IMG/VR virus record: IMGVR_UViG_3300009553_000027 | Location: 1-56,552 of that record | DNA length: 56,552 bases | Origin: a virus | Direction: 5' to 3' (one strand) | Shown: piece by piece, positions 48,428 through 56,180 of the stretch | Position numbering within the stretch: the first letter of the stretch is position 1 | Layout: the number at the start of each line of letters is the position of its first letter | The notes under the pieces: model-generated | Databases searched by the model: none | What the model was told of the DNA's origin: nothing | The model's input: only the letters and a program-made list of their open reading frames with translations | Made by a program: the position numbers and the translations under genes

Positions 48428-48558
48428 ACGTTGCCCGCATCATCACGCGTGTCGCTGTCTGCTGGCTCGTCGTCTCTGTCGTCGCCGGCGTGCTCATTGG
48501 CCGACTGATCGCCGTCGGTGACCACTACCGCGACATCGAAGGCGACGGCCCGCTCTAA
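48424..48558 (+). CDS. Small single-span membrane protein (44 aa)
   Basis: It starts as ATGA after the transglycosylase. ITRVAVCWLVVSVVAGVLIG is one membrane span, followed by a short acidic outer tail. Coupling to the secreted enzyme suggests they act together at the membrane, possibly as an anchor or inhibitor. Confidence 0.55.
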   Translation: MNVARIITRVAVCWLVVSVVAGVLIGRLIAVGDHYRDIEGDGPL

Positions 48559-48669
48559 CGAAATCGCTCGCCGCAGCTGCCGACTCGCTCCGGCACGGCT
48601 GAGCAGTCGGCCCCTGGCGGCGTCGCCCCCGCCGTCCGGGGGCCGATCCACCCCCGAAAGGAACCCCCG

Positions 48670-48954
48670 ATGGACATCACCACCACGATCACTGTCGACG
48701 ACCTGCATCCGCGCACAAGCCGCCACTTCGCCCGCCGGCCGGACGGACTGTTCCACGTCAACCTCGGCGGCCGCCGCACCGACCGAGACGGCCTCGCGCT
48801 CGTCGGCTACTTCACCGCCGACGACTGCCGCACCATCGCCGACCGATTCAACGAGGCCGCGGCCGAACTCGACGCCGCGGACGTCCGCGAGGACGCCATC
48901 GCCCGCGCTGAGCGCCGTCTGGAAACCGCACTGTTCTCCGGGGATGCCGCGTGA
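48670..48954 (+). CDS. Hypothetical early protein (94 aa)
   Basis: GAAAGGA precedes the ATG. FHVNLGGRRTDRDGLALVGY, then TADDCRTIADRFNEAAAELD reads as a small alpha/beta protein with a helical tail. No family recognised. It begins the recombination gene block after a 111-base gap with only GC-rich filler. Confidence 0.65.
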   Translation: MDITTTITVDDLHPRTSRHFARRPDGLFHVNLGGRRTDRDGLALVGYFTADDCRTIADRFNEAAAELDAADVREDAIARAERRLETALFSGDAA

Positions 48955-49199
48955 CCCTGCTCGCCCCGACTGACGAGCGCGCCGCGGCGATCCAACGTGG
49001 CCGCGCGCGTGCCACGGCCGAGATCGAGCTCGCCATCGCGGATGCCCGCGCCGCGATCGCGCGTGGCATCCCGGAGATCGTCGAGTCTGGTGGCGCGACC
49101 GGGAACCGGTTGCTCGTCCCGGCGCGGCAGATGGCCGTCGGGATGCTCGCGTTCATCGAGGACTCGTTCGCCCGCGCGCAGAACAGGCCGCTGCCGTGA
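48951..49199 (+). CDS. Hypothetical helical protein (82 aa)
   Basis: It has a GTG start in a GTGA overlap and ends the same way into the exonuclease gene. Ala/Arg-rich helices (ERAAAIQRGRARATAEIELA) precede a short conserved-looking segment (GGATGNRLLVPARQMAVGML). No family recognised; a recombination accessory is possible from position. Confidence 0.6.
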   Translation: MTLLAPTDERAAAIQRGRARATAEIELAIADARAAIARGIPEIVESGGATGNRLLVPARQMAVGMLAFIEDSFARAQNRPLP

Positions 49200-50200
49200 C
49201 GCTCGTCGACACCCAGCGCGACGAATGGTTGTCGTGGCGGCGTGACGGTGTCGGCGCGTCCGAGGTCGCCGCGATCGTCGGAGTGTCACCGTTCTCCACG
49301 CCCTACCAGGTGTGGCTGTCGAAGACCGCCGGCGTCGAGTTCGACGAGACAGAACCGATGCTGTGGGGCAACCTGCTCGAGACCGTGATCCTCGACGAGT
49401 TCGAGCGGCGCACCGGAATGCACGTCGCCGGCCGCCAGCTCCGTGCCGTCCACCCCGTCCATGGGCATCATCGAGCGACGCTCGACGCGTACGCCGGCGA
49501 CCACCGCGACGTCGCGCTACTCGACGCCCTCTCCGCCGTCGAGGTGAAGAACACCTCCGACTACTCGTGGACCGAGGTGCCGCTCCACTACTACCTGCAG
49601 GGCCAGTGGCAGCTGCACGTCACCGGCCTCGATCTCGTCGTGTTCGCCGTCCTCCACGCCGGCACCCGGTTGGAGCTGTACGAGATCGAACGCGACGCCG
49701 ACGACATCGGTGTGCTTGTCGACGCGGTCGACCGGTTCTGGTTCGATCACGTGCTCGCCGGCGTCGAGCCCGAGGTGGTCGGACGTGACCTGTCGGCCGC
49801 CCGCGCTGCACACGCCACCGCGACGGCGGGTTCACGGCTGGACGCTGACGAGACGATCGTCGATCTCGTCGCCCAGCTCCGCGCCGCACAGGCGACGGCC
49901 GACGACGCCGTCGAGTACGTCGACCAGTTGAAGGCCCGCCTGATCGGCCGCATCGGCGCCCACGAGCTCATCATCGACCCGGCGACCGGCGATCCGCTCG
50001 TCACCTACCGGGCTTCACGCACGTTCGATCTCGACGCCGCGGTCGACGCTCACTACGCAGCGGCGGACGCGGCGACGGTCACCGTCCGCCAGCTCGACGT
50101 CGACGCGTTCAAGAAGGCGCTCGGCCGCAAGACCGTCGACACCTTCATGCGGCCCGGCGGCTCACGCCGCCTGCTGTTCCCGACCCGAAAGGACACCTGA
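49196..50200 (+). CDS. YqaJ-type recombination exonuclease (334 aa)
   Basis: The protein matches the YqaJ/lambda-exonuclease nuclease family: RDEWLSWRRDGVGASEVAAI, then VSPFSTPYQVWLSKTAG, EPMLWGNLLETVILDEFERR (catalytic Glu region), VALLDALSAVEVKNTSDYSW (ExK motif) and YYLQGQWQLHVTGLD. It resects 5' ends to produce single strands for RecT, which is encoded two genes later. The C-terminal 120 residues add a helical region typical of phage versions. Confidence 0.85.
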   Translation: MTLVDTQRDEWLSWRRDGVGASEVAAIVGVSPFSTPYQVWLSKTAGVEFDETEPMLWGNLLETVILDEFERRTGMHVAGRQLRAVHPVHGHHRATLDAYAGDHRDVALLDALSAVEVKNTSDYSWTEVPLHYYLQGQWQLHVTGLDLVVFAVLHAGTRLELYEIERDADDIGVLVDAVDRFWFDHVLAGVEPEVVGRDLSAARAAHATATAGSRLDADETIVDLVAQLRAAQATADDAVEYVDQLKARLIGRIGAHELIIDPATGDPLVTYRASRTFDLDAAVDAHYAAADAATVTVRQLDVDAFKKALGRKTVDTFMRPGGSRRLLFPTRKDT

Positions 50201-50203
50201 CCG

Positions 50204-50557
50204 ATGGACTCCGACCGCCCCTACCGGTTCACCGACTGGCTCGCCGATCACCGCAACGGTGTCGCCGACGCCGGCCTCACCGACGCGTTCCGTGAACTGG
50301 CCGAGCGCTGCGGCCGCACCGGCAAGGCCGGCGAGATGACGATCAGGATCAAGATGTCACCGAAGGGCGACATGCTCGCCGTCACCGACAGCCTCGCCGT
50401 CAAGCTCCCGGTCGAACTCGAGGAGCGCCTCTACTGGGTCGACCTCGAAGGAAACCTGACCCGCCAGCATCCGCTGCAGCCGCGGCTCACCCGCCCGGAC
50501 GGGACCGCGCCCGACAACATGCGCGTCGGTCCACCCCCGGAGACGCCCGCCACCTGA
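50204..50557 (+). CDS. Hypothetical phage protein in the recombination operon (117 aa)
   Basis: The pattern FRELAERCGRTGKAGEMTIR, IKMSPKGDMLAVTDSLAVKL and EERLYWVDLEGNLTRQHPLQ is common next to YqaJ/DUF2303 genes in actinophages, but its function is unknown to me. It is a small alpha/beta domain with a Pro-rich tail. Confidence 0.65.
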   Translation: MDSDRPYRFTDWLADHRNGVADAGLTDAFRELAERCGRTGKAGEMTIRIKMSPKGDMLAVTDSLAVKLPVELEERLYWVDLEGNLTRQHPLQPRLTRPDGTAPDNMRVGPPPETPAT

Positions 50558-50611
50558 CCGCGGCGCGCCCGCGCGCCACCACATCGACCACAAGCCCGAG
50601 AGGACCACCCC

Positions 50612-51469
50612 ATGCCCAGCACCAACAGCGACGTCGACGACTTCGCGCCAACCACCGAAGCACAGGCCATCATCGACTTCGCCGTCGCACAGCTCGCCAC
50701 CGCACCCGAAGTGCTCGATGTCGGCGACGGCCCCGGCGTCGTGTCGTTCCTCGTCCCCGACGGATACCGGCGCGAGACCACCGACCTCGTCGACTACGCG
50801 GCCGGCCCGCGCCGCAAGACCTGCAGCGACGTCGTGATCGACACCGAGAGCATCATCGCCGTCCTCCAGCGCCACGCGAACGAGTCGACCGTCGTCTACG
50901 TCCAGCCGGAGAGGATGACCGCCCAAGCCGTGCTCGACGATCACGCGACGGCCGGACCGGGCTGGCGACAGCACCGCACGACGCTTCGCTGGCAGCCGAC
51001 CCCGTCGTGGCTGCGCTGGCAGGCGGCACATCGCAAGATGCTCGCCCAGGACGACTTCGCCGAGCTCGTCGAGGACGGCCTCACCGAGATCTCGCGCCCG
51101 GCAGGCGCCGATCTGCTCGAGCTCGCCCAGTCGATCCGTGCCACCACCAACGCGTCGTTCCGTTCCGACCGGCGCCTCGTGTCGGGCCAGGTGCAGCTGT
51201 CGTACGTGGAGGAGATCGACGCCCGCGCCGGCGCCGACGGGCAGATGACGATCCCGCAGTCGATCACCCTGATGCTCGCCCCGTTCCACGGGTCGACGCA
51301 TCGCGAGGTGTTCGCCCGGCTCCGCTACCGGGTCAACGGCGGCAAGCTCACGCTCGGCGTGATCATCGACCGCATCGAAGAGGTGCTCCTCGAGGCGATC
51401 GAGGACGAGGTCACGAAGATCCGCACCACCGTCCCACACGTGCCGGTCGTCTACGGGACTGTCGGCTGA
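50612..51469 (+). CDS. DUF2303 (YfdQ-like) protein (285 aa)
   Basis: AGAGGA precedes the ATG. SVIDTESIIAVLQRHA-like strands, VVYVQPERMTAQAVLDDHAT, GWRQHRTTLRWQPTPSWLRW and ISRPAGADLLELAQSIRATT match the DUF2303 family, which is regularly encoded beside phage recombination genes. Its biochemical role is not known. It ends one base into the RecT start (TGATG). Confidence 0.75.
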   Translation: MPSTNSDVDDFAPTTEAQAIIDFAVAQLATAPEVLDVGDGPGVVSFLVPDGYRRETTDLVDYAAGPRRKTCSDVVIDTESIIAVLQRHANESTVVYVQPERMTAQAVLDDHATAGPGWRQHRTTLRWQPTPSWLRWQAAHRKMLAQDDFAELVEDGLTEISRPAGADLLELAQSIRATTNASFRSDRRLVSGQVQLSYVEEIDARAGADGQMTIPQSITLMLAPFHGSTHREVFARLRYRVNGGKLTLGVIIDRIEEVLLEAIEDEVTKIRTTVPHVPVVYGTVG

Positions 51470-52290
51470 TGGCCCGCCTCGCCAACCAGCCCACCGCCGC
51501 CACGACCACCGCGACTCCGGGCACGTCGGTCGTGCGCGCACAGCTGAAAGCGCTCGACGGTGCAATCGCCCGCGCTGTCCCGACCGGGATGTCGCCCCAA
51601 CGTTTCCAGCGGGTTGTGCTCACCGAACTCTCGAAAAACCCGAAGCTCGAGCGCTGCGCATCCAAGACGGTCCTCGGAGCCGTGATGACCGCCGCCCAGC
51701 TCGGCCTCGAGTTCGGGCCCCTCGGCCAGGCCTACCTCGTCCCCTACAAGGACGTCTGCACCCTGATCGTCGGCTACCGCGGCTACATCGATCTCGCGCG
51801 CCGCTCCGGACAACTCCGCTCGATCGTCGCCCGCCCGGTCCACGCGAACGACATGTTCGACTTCGAGTACGGCACCGACGAACGACTCCGTCACCGCCCC
51901 GCCGACGGCGATCGAGGCCCGATCGTCCGCTACTACGGCGTCGCGCTGCTCGCCGACGGCGGCCAGGTGATCCACGTGATGTCGCTCGCCGACATCGCGA
52001 AGTACCGGGCCCGGTCGAAGGCGTCGGACAACGGGCCGTGGATCACCGATCCCGAAGCGATGTCGGCCAAGACCGTCATCCGGAGGATGGTGCCGTGGCT
52101 GCCGATGTCGGTCGAGGTCGCGCAGGCGATCGAGACCGACGAGCAGGTGATCTCCTGGGACGGCGAAGAGACCACCGTCGACCTCGACACCGACGAGATC
52201 ATCGACGTCGAGTCGAGCGAACCGACCGACCAGCCCGCGGCCCCGCAGGCGGAACCTGGACCCGTGGACGAGCCCGGCGAATCCGCATGA
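51469..52290 (+). CDS. recT: RecT single-strand annealing protein (273 aa)
   Basis: Conserved RecT segments are present: RFQRVVLTELSKNPKLERCA, VLGAVMTAAQLGLEFGPLGQ, AYLVPYKDVCTLIVGYRGYI and ARRSGQLRSIVARPVHANDM, then SAKTVIRRMVPWLPMS. The C-terminal 50 residues are acidic and disordered, as usual. It binds single strands and anneals homologous DNA, working with the YqaJ nuclease in replication-coupled recombination. Confidence 0.9.
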   Translation: MARLANQPTAATTTATPGTSVVRAQLKALDGAIARAVPTGMSPQRFQRVVLTELSKNPKLERCASKTVLGAVMTAAQLGLEFGPLGQAYLVPYKDVCTLIVGYRGYIDLARRSGQLRSIVARPVHANDMFDFEYGTDERLRHRPADGDRGPIVRYYGVALLADGGQVIHVMSLADIAKYRARSKASDNGPWITDPEAMSAKTVIRRMVPWLPMSVEVAQAIETDEQVISWDGEETTVDLDTDEIIDVESSEPTDQPAAPQAEPGPVDEPGESA

Positions 52291-52463
52291 AGGCGCCGGA
52301 CGACCGCGCCGGCACGCAACCGCGGCCATGGCGTTGCACGATGGCCAGCGCGCTGTTCTGCCCGCTGCACGGTGCGTGCACCTGCGGTCGGGACAGCAAC
52401 GGTTGCCCGCTCCACGCGCCCACCTCCGGCCATCCGTCGAACGAGGCGGTTCTCGTCCCGTGA
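52287..52463 (+). CDS. Cys-rich small zinc-binding protein (58 aa)
   Basis: It starts as ATGA. CPLHGACTCGRDSNGCPLHA holds four Cys and two His, a compact zinc knuckle known from many actinophage early genes (CPxHGxCxC...CPLHxPxS). Function unknown; the short N-terminus is basic. Confidence 0.7.
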   Translation: MKAPDDRAGTQPRPWRCTMASALFCPLHGACTCGRDSNGCPLHAPTSGHPSNEAVLVP

Positions 52464-52630
52464 ACGACCCACTGCTCTCGTTCCTGCGCCGCGCGTTCGG
52501 TACCGGGCCCTCGCTGTCGCACCGCGAGCAGTCCGCTCCGAACTGGCGGGGGGACGGACACGACGACCACCGGATCACTGCCGCCGCCGCGAACCTCCGC
52601 AACGAACACCAACGGCGAGGCCGACGATGA
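52460..52630 (+). CDS. Small hypothetical protein (56 aa)
   Basis: GTG start in a GTGA overlap; it ends in an ATGA overlap with the methyltransferase. NDPLLSFLRRAFGTGPSLSH, then HRITAAAANLRNEHQRRGRR is basic and partly helical. The double coupling is the main support. Confidence 0.55.
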   Translation: MNDPLLSFLRRAFGTGPSLSHREQSAPNWRGDGHDDHRITAAAANLRNEHQRRGRR

Positions 52631-54262
52631 CGGCGACGGTCACAGACCTGTTCTGCGGCGCCGGCGGGAGCTCGCTCGGCGCCGAGCTCGCGGGCGCGCA
52701 GCTCGTGATGGCCGCGAACCACTGGCAGACCGCGATCGATGTCCACCAGGCCCACTTCCCGGACGCCGGCCACGACTGCGCCGACATCTCGCAGGCCGAC
52801 CCGCGCCGCTACCCACGCACGGACATCCTGCTCGCCTCCCCGGAGTGCACGAACCACAGCCAGGCGCGCGGCGTCAGCCGCAAGCGTCAGGACCCGTCCC
52901 TGTTCGACTCGGCCGATCTGTCCGCCGAGCGGTCGCGGGCCACGATGTGGGACGTCGTCCGGTTCGCCGAGCAGATGCACTACGCGGCCGTGGTCGTCGA
53001 GAACGTCGTCGAGGCGACGAAGTGGGTGCTGTGGCCCGCGTGGTACCAGGCGATGCAGTCGCTCGGCTACCGGGCCACGATCCTGTCGCACAACTCGATG
53101 CACCACGGCGTGCCACAGTCGCGCGACCGGATCTACGTCGTCTGGGTCCGCGACGGCCTGCGGCCGAACCTGGAGTTGGAGCACACGGCGTGGTGCTCAC
53201 GCTGCGACCGCGCCCGCCCGGTGCGGCAGGCGTGGAAGCAGGGCCGCCGCGTCGGCCGCTACCGCCAGCAGTGGACGTGGTCGTGCACCACGTGCGGTGC
53301 CACCTGCGAGCCAGCGACCGAGGCAGCAGCCACGATCATCGACTGGGCGCTCGACTGCCCCCGCATCGGTGACCGCGCGCGACCGCTCGCCCCCGCGACG
53401 CGCGCCAGAATCCTCGCCGGCCTCGAGCGGTACGGCTGGACAGCGATCACGACATCGGGCGCCGGGAACGTGCACGAACGCACCCCCGGCAACCGGGCGC
53501 GCTCGGTCGACGAGCCACTCGCCACCCAGCAGACGACCGCGACCAGCGCCCTGGCCACCCCGCCTGGATTCCTCGTCGGCACGAACCGCACGACGCACGG
53601 GCATCGCCTCCATCCCCTCGACGCACCGCACCCCGTCGTCTGCGCGTCCGATGATCGGCTCTCGCTCGTCGTGGCCATGCGCGGGACCGATCGCAGCCAC
53701 GTCGAGTCGGCCGCCCAGCCGGTCGACCGTCCGCTTCGCACCGTTTTCGGCGAACGGTCTCCACGCCGGCCTTGTGGTCCGGAACTACGGCAACCGTGGT
53801 GGCAACCCTGGTCGACACGTCACACCGGCCTCGGAGCCGGTGCGGACCGTCACCACCCAGCCCGGGATGGCGCTGCTGATGCGCAACAACACGGACTCCG
53901 GACGTGGAGAGATGTGCACGCCTGTCGAGCAACCGGCGCGGTCGATGACCACGAAGGGCCACCAGTCGCTGCTCGTGCCCTACAACCGCACAGCGAGCGC
54001 CCAGCCCGTCGAGCAGCCGACACCCACCATGACGACGCACGACCGCGCCGGCCTCGTCGACCCCGCAACGATCGTCGACGACTGCGGGTTCAGGATGTTG
54101 GAGCCGTACGAGGTCGCCGCGGCGATGGCGTTCCCGCCCGGCTACATCCCGCGCGCTCTCCCGAAGAAGGACCAGGTGAAGCTCGCCGGCAACGCCGTGA
54201 CGCCGCCGGTGATGACGTGGATCGTCGGCCGGCTCCTGCAAGCCCTCGAGGTCGCGGCATGA
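52627..54262 (+). pseudogene. C5-cytosine DNA methyltransferase interrupted by a frameshift
   Basis: The N-terminal 370 residues carry the standard motifs: VTDLFCGAGGSSLG (SAM binding), LLASPECTNHSQARG (catalytic Cys region), VVVENVVEATKW (ENV) and GVPQSRDRIYVVW. At about 53745 the frame turns into shadow sequence, while the +1 frame continues with ANGLHAGLVVRNYGNRGGNP, target-recognition-like repeats (PVRTVTTQPG, RSMTTKG) and the final AFPPGYIPRALPKKDQVKLA followed by GNAVTPPVM. Removing one T from the TTTT at 53744-53747 joins them. As written, the first frame instead runs into the next gene. Either it is inactivated or the base is an error. Confidence 0.8.
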
Positions 54263-54414
54263 ACGCCGGCCCGGTGATCGTCCTGATCGTCATCGTCTGC
54301 CTTGGCCCGATCCTGGCGGTCGGGATCTTCCCGGGCCTGCACGAATACCTGCGCCGTCACGATCCGAGCTGCGACGACACCGCCACGACGGAGGCCGGAG
54401 ATGCTGGCGCGTGA
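54259..54414 (+). CDS. Small single-span membrane protein (51 aa)
   Basis: The ATG at 54259 overlaps the true methyltransferase stop (ATGA). AGPVIVLIVIVCLGPILAVG is one membrane span, followed by FPGLHEYLRRHDPS and an acidic tail. The same frame is open upstream only because of the methyltransferase frameshift, so the upstream part should not be added. Confidence 0.6.
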   Translation: MNAGPVIVLIVIVCLGPILAVGIFPGLHEYLRRHDPSCDDTATTEAGDAGA

Positions 54415-54641
54415 CCACCGAACTCACGTTCACCGAGATCTCCGAGCGCCAGCTCCGCTGGATGCTCCACACAGCGCTCGGCGACGAAACCCGCGTCGCG
54501 GTCGTCGCTGTCGATCGGGAGAACGAGCTGCTCCGCCGACGGCTCGCCGACACGATCTCGAACGTCGAACACGAGCGACAGATCCGCGAGCTCCACGCCG
54601 CGTACCAGCAGAAGATCCGGAAACTCGGCGGAACTCCATGA
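54411..54641 (+). CDS. Hypothetical coiled-coil protein (76 aa)
   Basis: GTG start in a GTGA overlap. FTEISERQLRWMLHTALGDE, then a charged helix RENELLRRRLADTISNVEHE and RQIRELHAAYQQKI form a short coiled coil. No family recognised; coupled to the nuclease downstream. Confidence 0.6.
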   Translation: MTTELTFTEISERQLRWMLHTALGDETRVAVVAVDRENELLRRRLADTISNVEHERQIRELHAAYQQKIRKLGGTP

Positions 54642-54994
54642 CCGCGGACGCCACGCGACGTCGCGCCACGGAGTCGGAGTGCCAGCGGACGATCATCGAC
54701 GCGGCGGGGCTCGCCGGTTGGATGTGCCACGCCGAGCGTCCCGCGGTGCGCCAATCGGGACGGTGGTCGACACCGATCGCCGGTCATCCAGGCTTCCCCG
54801 ATCTCGTGCTTGTCCACCCTGCGCGCGGGATCCTCACGTTCGTCGAGCTGAAACGGCGGCCCAACAAGGTCGAACCTGCGCAGGCGCGCTGGCATGGTGC
54901 GCTCGCTGCGATCGGCGCGGACGTCCGTGTCTGGTACGTCCCTGACGACCTCGACGAGATCCTCCAGTTCCTGACCCGAGGTGCTCGGCCGTGA
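54638..54994 (+). CDS. VRR-NUC domain nuclease (118 aa)
   Basis: The whole protein is one VRR-NUC domain: ESECQRTIIDAAGLAGWMCH, then GHPGFPDLVLVHPARGILTF (catalytic Asp) and VELKRRPNKVEPAQARWHGA (ExK and Gln). Stand-alone phage VRR-NUC proteins act as structure-specific nucleases, for example on Holliday junctions. It fits the recombination operon. Confidence 0.85.
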   Translation: MTADATRRRATESECQRTIIDAAGLAGWMCHAERPAVRQSGRWSTPIAGHPGFPDLVLVHPARGILTFVELKRRPNKVEPAQARWHGALAAIGADVRVWYVPDDLDEILQFLTRGARP

Positions 54995-55185
54995 CGCCCG
55001 CTGCACGTGCCGTCCTCGCACGCCTGCAGGCGCTCCCGCGCCCGCCGATCGAGGTGTGGGAAGCCCACCTCGCCCACGTCTGCGCGGACTGCGGCGGAAC
55101 GATCCCCGCCGGCGACCGGCTCGGCTACCGCACCCGCGACGGCCGCTACGTCCACCCCGACGGCTGCCCACAGGAGCCCGCATGA
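54991..55185 (+). CDS. Small zinc-binding protein (64 aa)
   Basis: GTG start in a GTGA overlap. HVCADCGGTIPAGDRLGYRT, then DGRYVHPDGCPQEPA holds CxxC plus H and C, a simple zinc ribbon. It resembles part of the protein at 55953, suggesting duplicated metal-binding genes. Function unknown. Confidence 0.6.
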   Translation: MTPAARAVLARLQALPRPPIEVWEAHLAHVCADCGGTIPAGDRLGYRTRDGRYVHPDGCPQEPA

Positions 55186-55415
55186 ACACCGCCCACATCA
55201 TCGAACTGATCGACGCCGAACTCGCCGTCCTCGACGCCCAACGCTGGGCGCTCATCGACGCACGCGCGCTCCTCGCCGAACCAGCCAGTCCGGCCGTCCC
55301 TGAACCGAAGCCAGCGACGCCGACCCCCCCCGGTCACAGACCGCGCCGAAACCCTCGACCCGCAGACCGAAGTACGACCTCGCGCAGGTCGCCGACACAG
55401 TCCGGGCCGCGATGA
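55182..55415 (+). CDS. N-terminal part of a probably frameshifted HTH protein (77 aa as read)
   Basis: It starts as ATGA with a helix (TAHIIELIDAELAVLDAQRW, then ALIDARALLAEP) and a Pro linker. At the C8 run (55324-55331) the zero frame turns Arg/Pro-rich, while the -1 frame gives PKYDLAQVADTVRAAMTAGT and continues into the next ORF. One extra C, or a -1 slip on the C run, would yield one protein spanning 55182-55651. Confidence 0.55.
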   Translation: MNTAHIIELIDAELAVLDAQRWALIDARALLAEPASPAVPEPKPATPTPPGHRPRRNPRPADRSTTSRRSPTQSGPR

Positions 55416-55651
55416 CTGCCGGCACGCCGATCTCACGCGCCGTCGCCGACCGATTCCGGGTGACGACAGCGATGGCCGGCTACCTGATCAAGAACGCCCG
55501 CACCGCGGGGCACCTCCCTGCCAGCACGACACAGCCGACCCAACGCGCGACGCCACCGGCTGCCGCACCGACAGCCCGCGCGGCGGTCACCGATGTCGTG
55601 TTCGACCTCGACGCCGCACGGGCAGCGATCGAAAGCAGCAGCACCGGATGA
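55412..55651 (+). CDS. HTH domain, C-terminal part of the preceding protein (79 aa as read)
   Basis: The ATG at 55412 is available, but the same frame is open upstream to the C8 run with good sequence (KYDLAQVADTVRAAM). GTPISRAVADRFRVTTAMAG followed by YLIKNARTAGHLP is a helix-turn-helix of the type that binds DNA in small phage regulators. The tail is Ala/Thr-rich. It was probably made as a fusion with 55182. Confidence 0.6.
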   Translation: MTAGTPISRAVADRFRVTTAMAGYLIKNARTAGHLPASTTQPTQRATPPAAAPTARAAVTDVVFDLDAARAAIESSSTG

Positions 55652-55956
55652 CCGGCGGCCGGATCACCGTCCGCGACCTCATCGAGCGGCCGACCTGGAT
55701 GGAACTGGCTGCGTGCCGCGACATGGACACCACCCGGTTCTTCCCACCATCGGCGCTCAACGGTCGCCACCATGAACGTGGCCCCGGCGCCAAGGTGCGA
55801 GCGCTCGAGCAGGTCGCCGTCGCTGTCTGCCGCACGTGCGACGTCCAGATCGAATGCCTCGCCTACGCAGTGAACAACCGCGAGGACTACGGCATCTGGG
55901 GCGGCCTCACCGAACACCAACGCCTCCGGCTCCGCCGAACCCGGAGAACCGCATGA
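55648..55956 (+). CDS. WhiB-family iron-sulfur regulator (102 aa)
   Basis: It starts as ATGA. Four Cys at positions 23 (AACRD), 61 and 64 (VCRTCD) and 70 (ECLAYAV) are the [4Fe-4S] ligands, followed by the YGIWGGL turn and a basic tail (RLRLRRTRRT) for DNA binding. WhiB proteins bind sigma factors and respond to redox state; phage versions such as that of mycobacteriophage TM4 alter host gene expression and block superinfection. It marks the host as an actinobacterium. Confidence 0.9.
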   Translation: MTGGRITVRDLIERPTWMELAACRDMDTTRFFPPSALNGRHHERGPGAKVRALEQVAVAVCRTCDVQIECLAYAVNNREDYGIWGGLTEHQRLRLRRTRRTA

Positions 55957-56180
55957 ACGCCGACGACGAATGCATCCACGGACTCGGCACCGTCGCCGCG
56001 TGCGTCATCTGCAACGGCAGAGCCGAACAGGAACACCGAGCTCGGCTCGCAGCCGACGGAGCCGAGTTCACAGCGCGCTTCGAAAGCGTCTGCCCGGCGT
56101 GCACGACCACCTGCGAGATCGGTGACCGGATCGTCCACGTCGCTGGCGGCTTCTACGTCCACATCGGATGCGCCCTATGA
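55953..56180 (+). CDS. Small two-ribbon zinc protein (75 aa)
   Basis: It starts as ATGA. CIHGLGTVAACVICNGRAEQ gives one Cys/His set and VCPACTTTCEIGDRIVHVAG followed by HIGC another. Such proteins are common near actinophage replication genes; function unknown. It ends as ATGA into the ATPase gene. Confidence 0.65.
   Translation: MNADDECIHGLGTVAACVICNGRAEQEHRARLAADGAEFTARFESVCPACTTTCEIGDRIVHVAGGFYVHIGCAL

Noticed and set aside
53744-53747. Programmed +1 frameshift in the methyltransferase
   Set aside because: GTT TTC is not a known strong +1 site and the family is not known to use frameshifting; indel or error is simpler.
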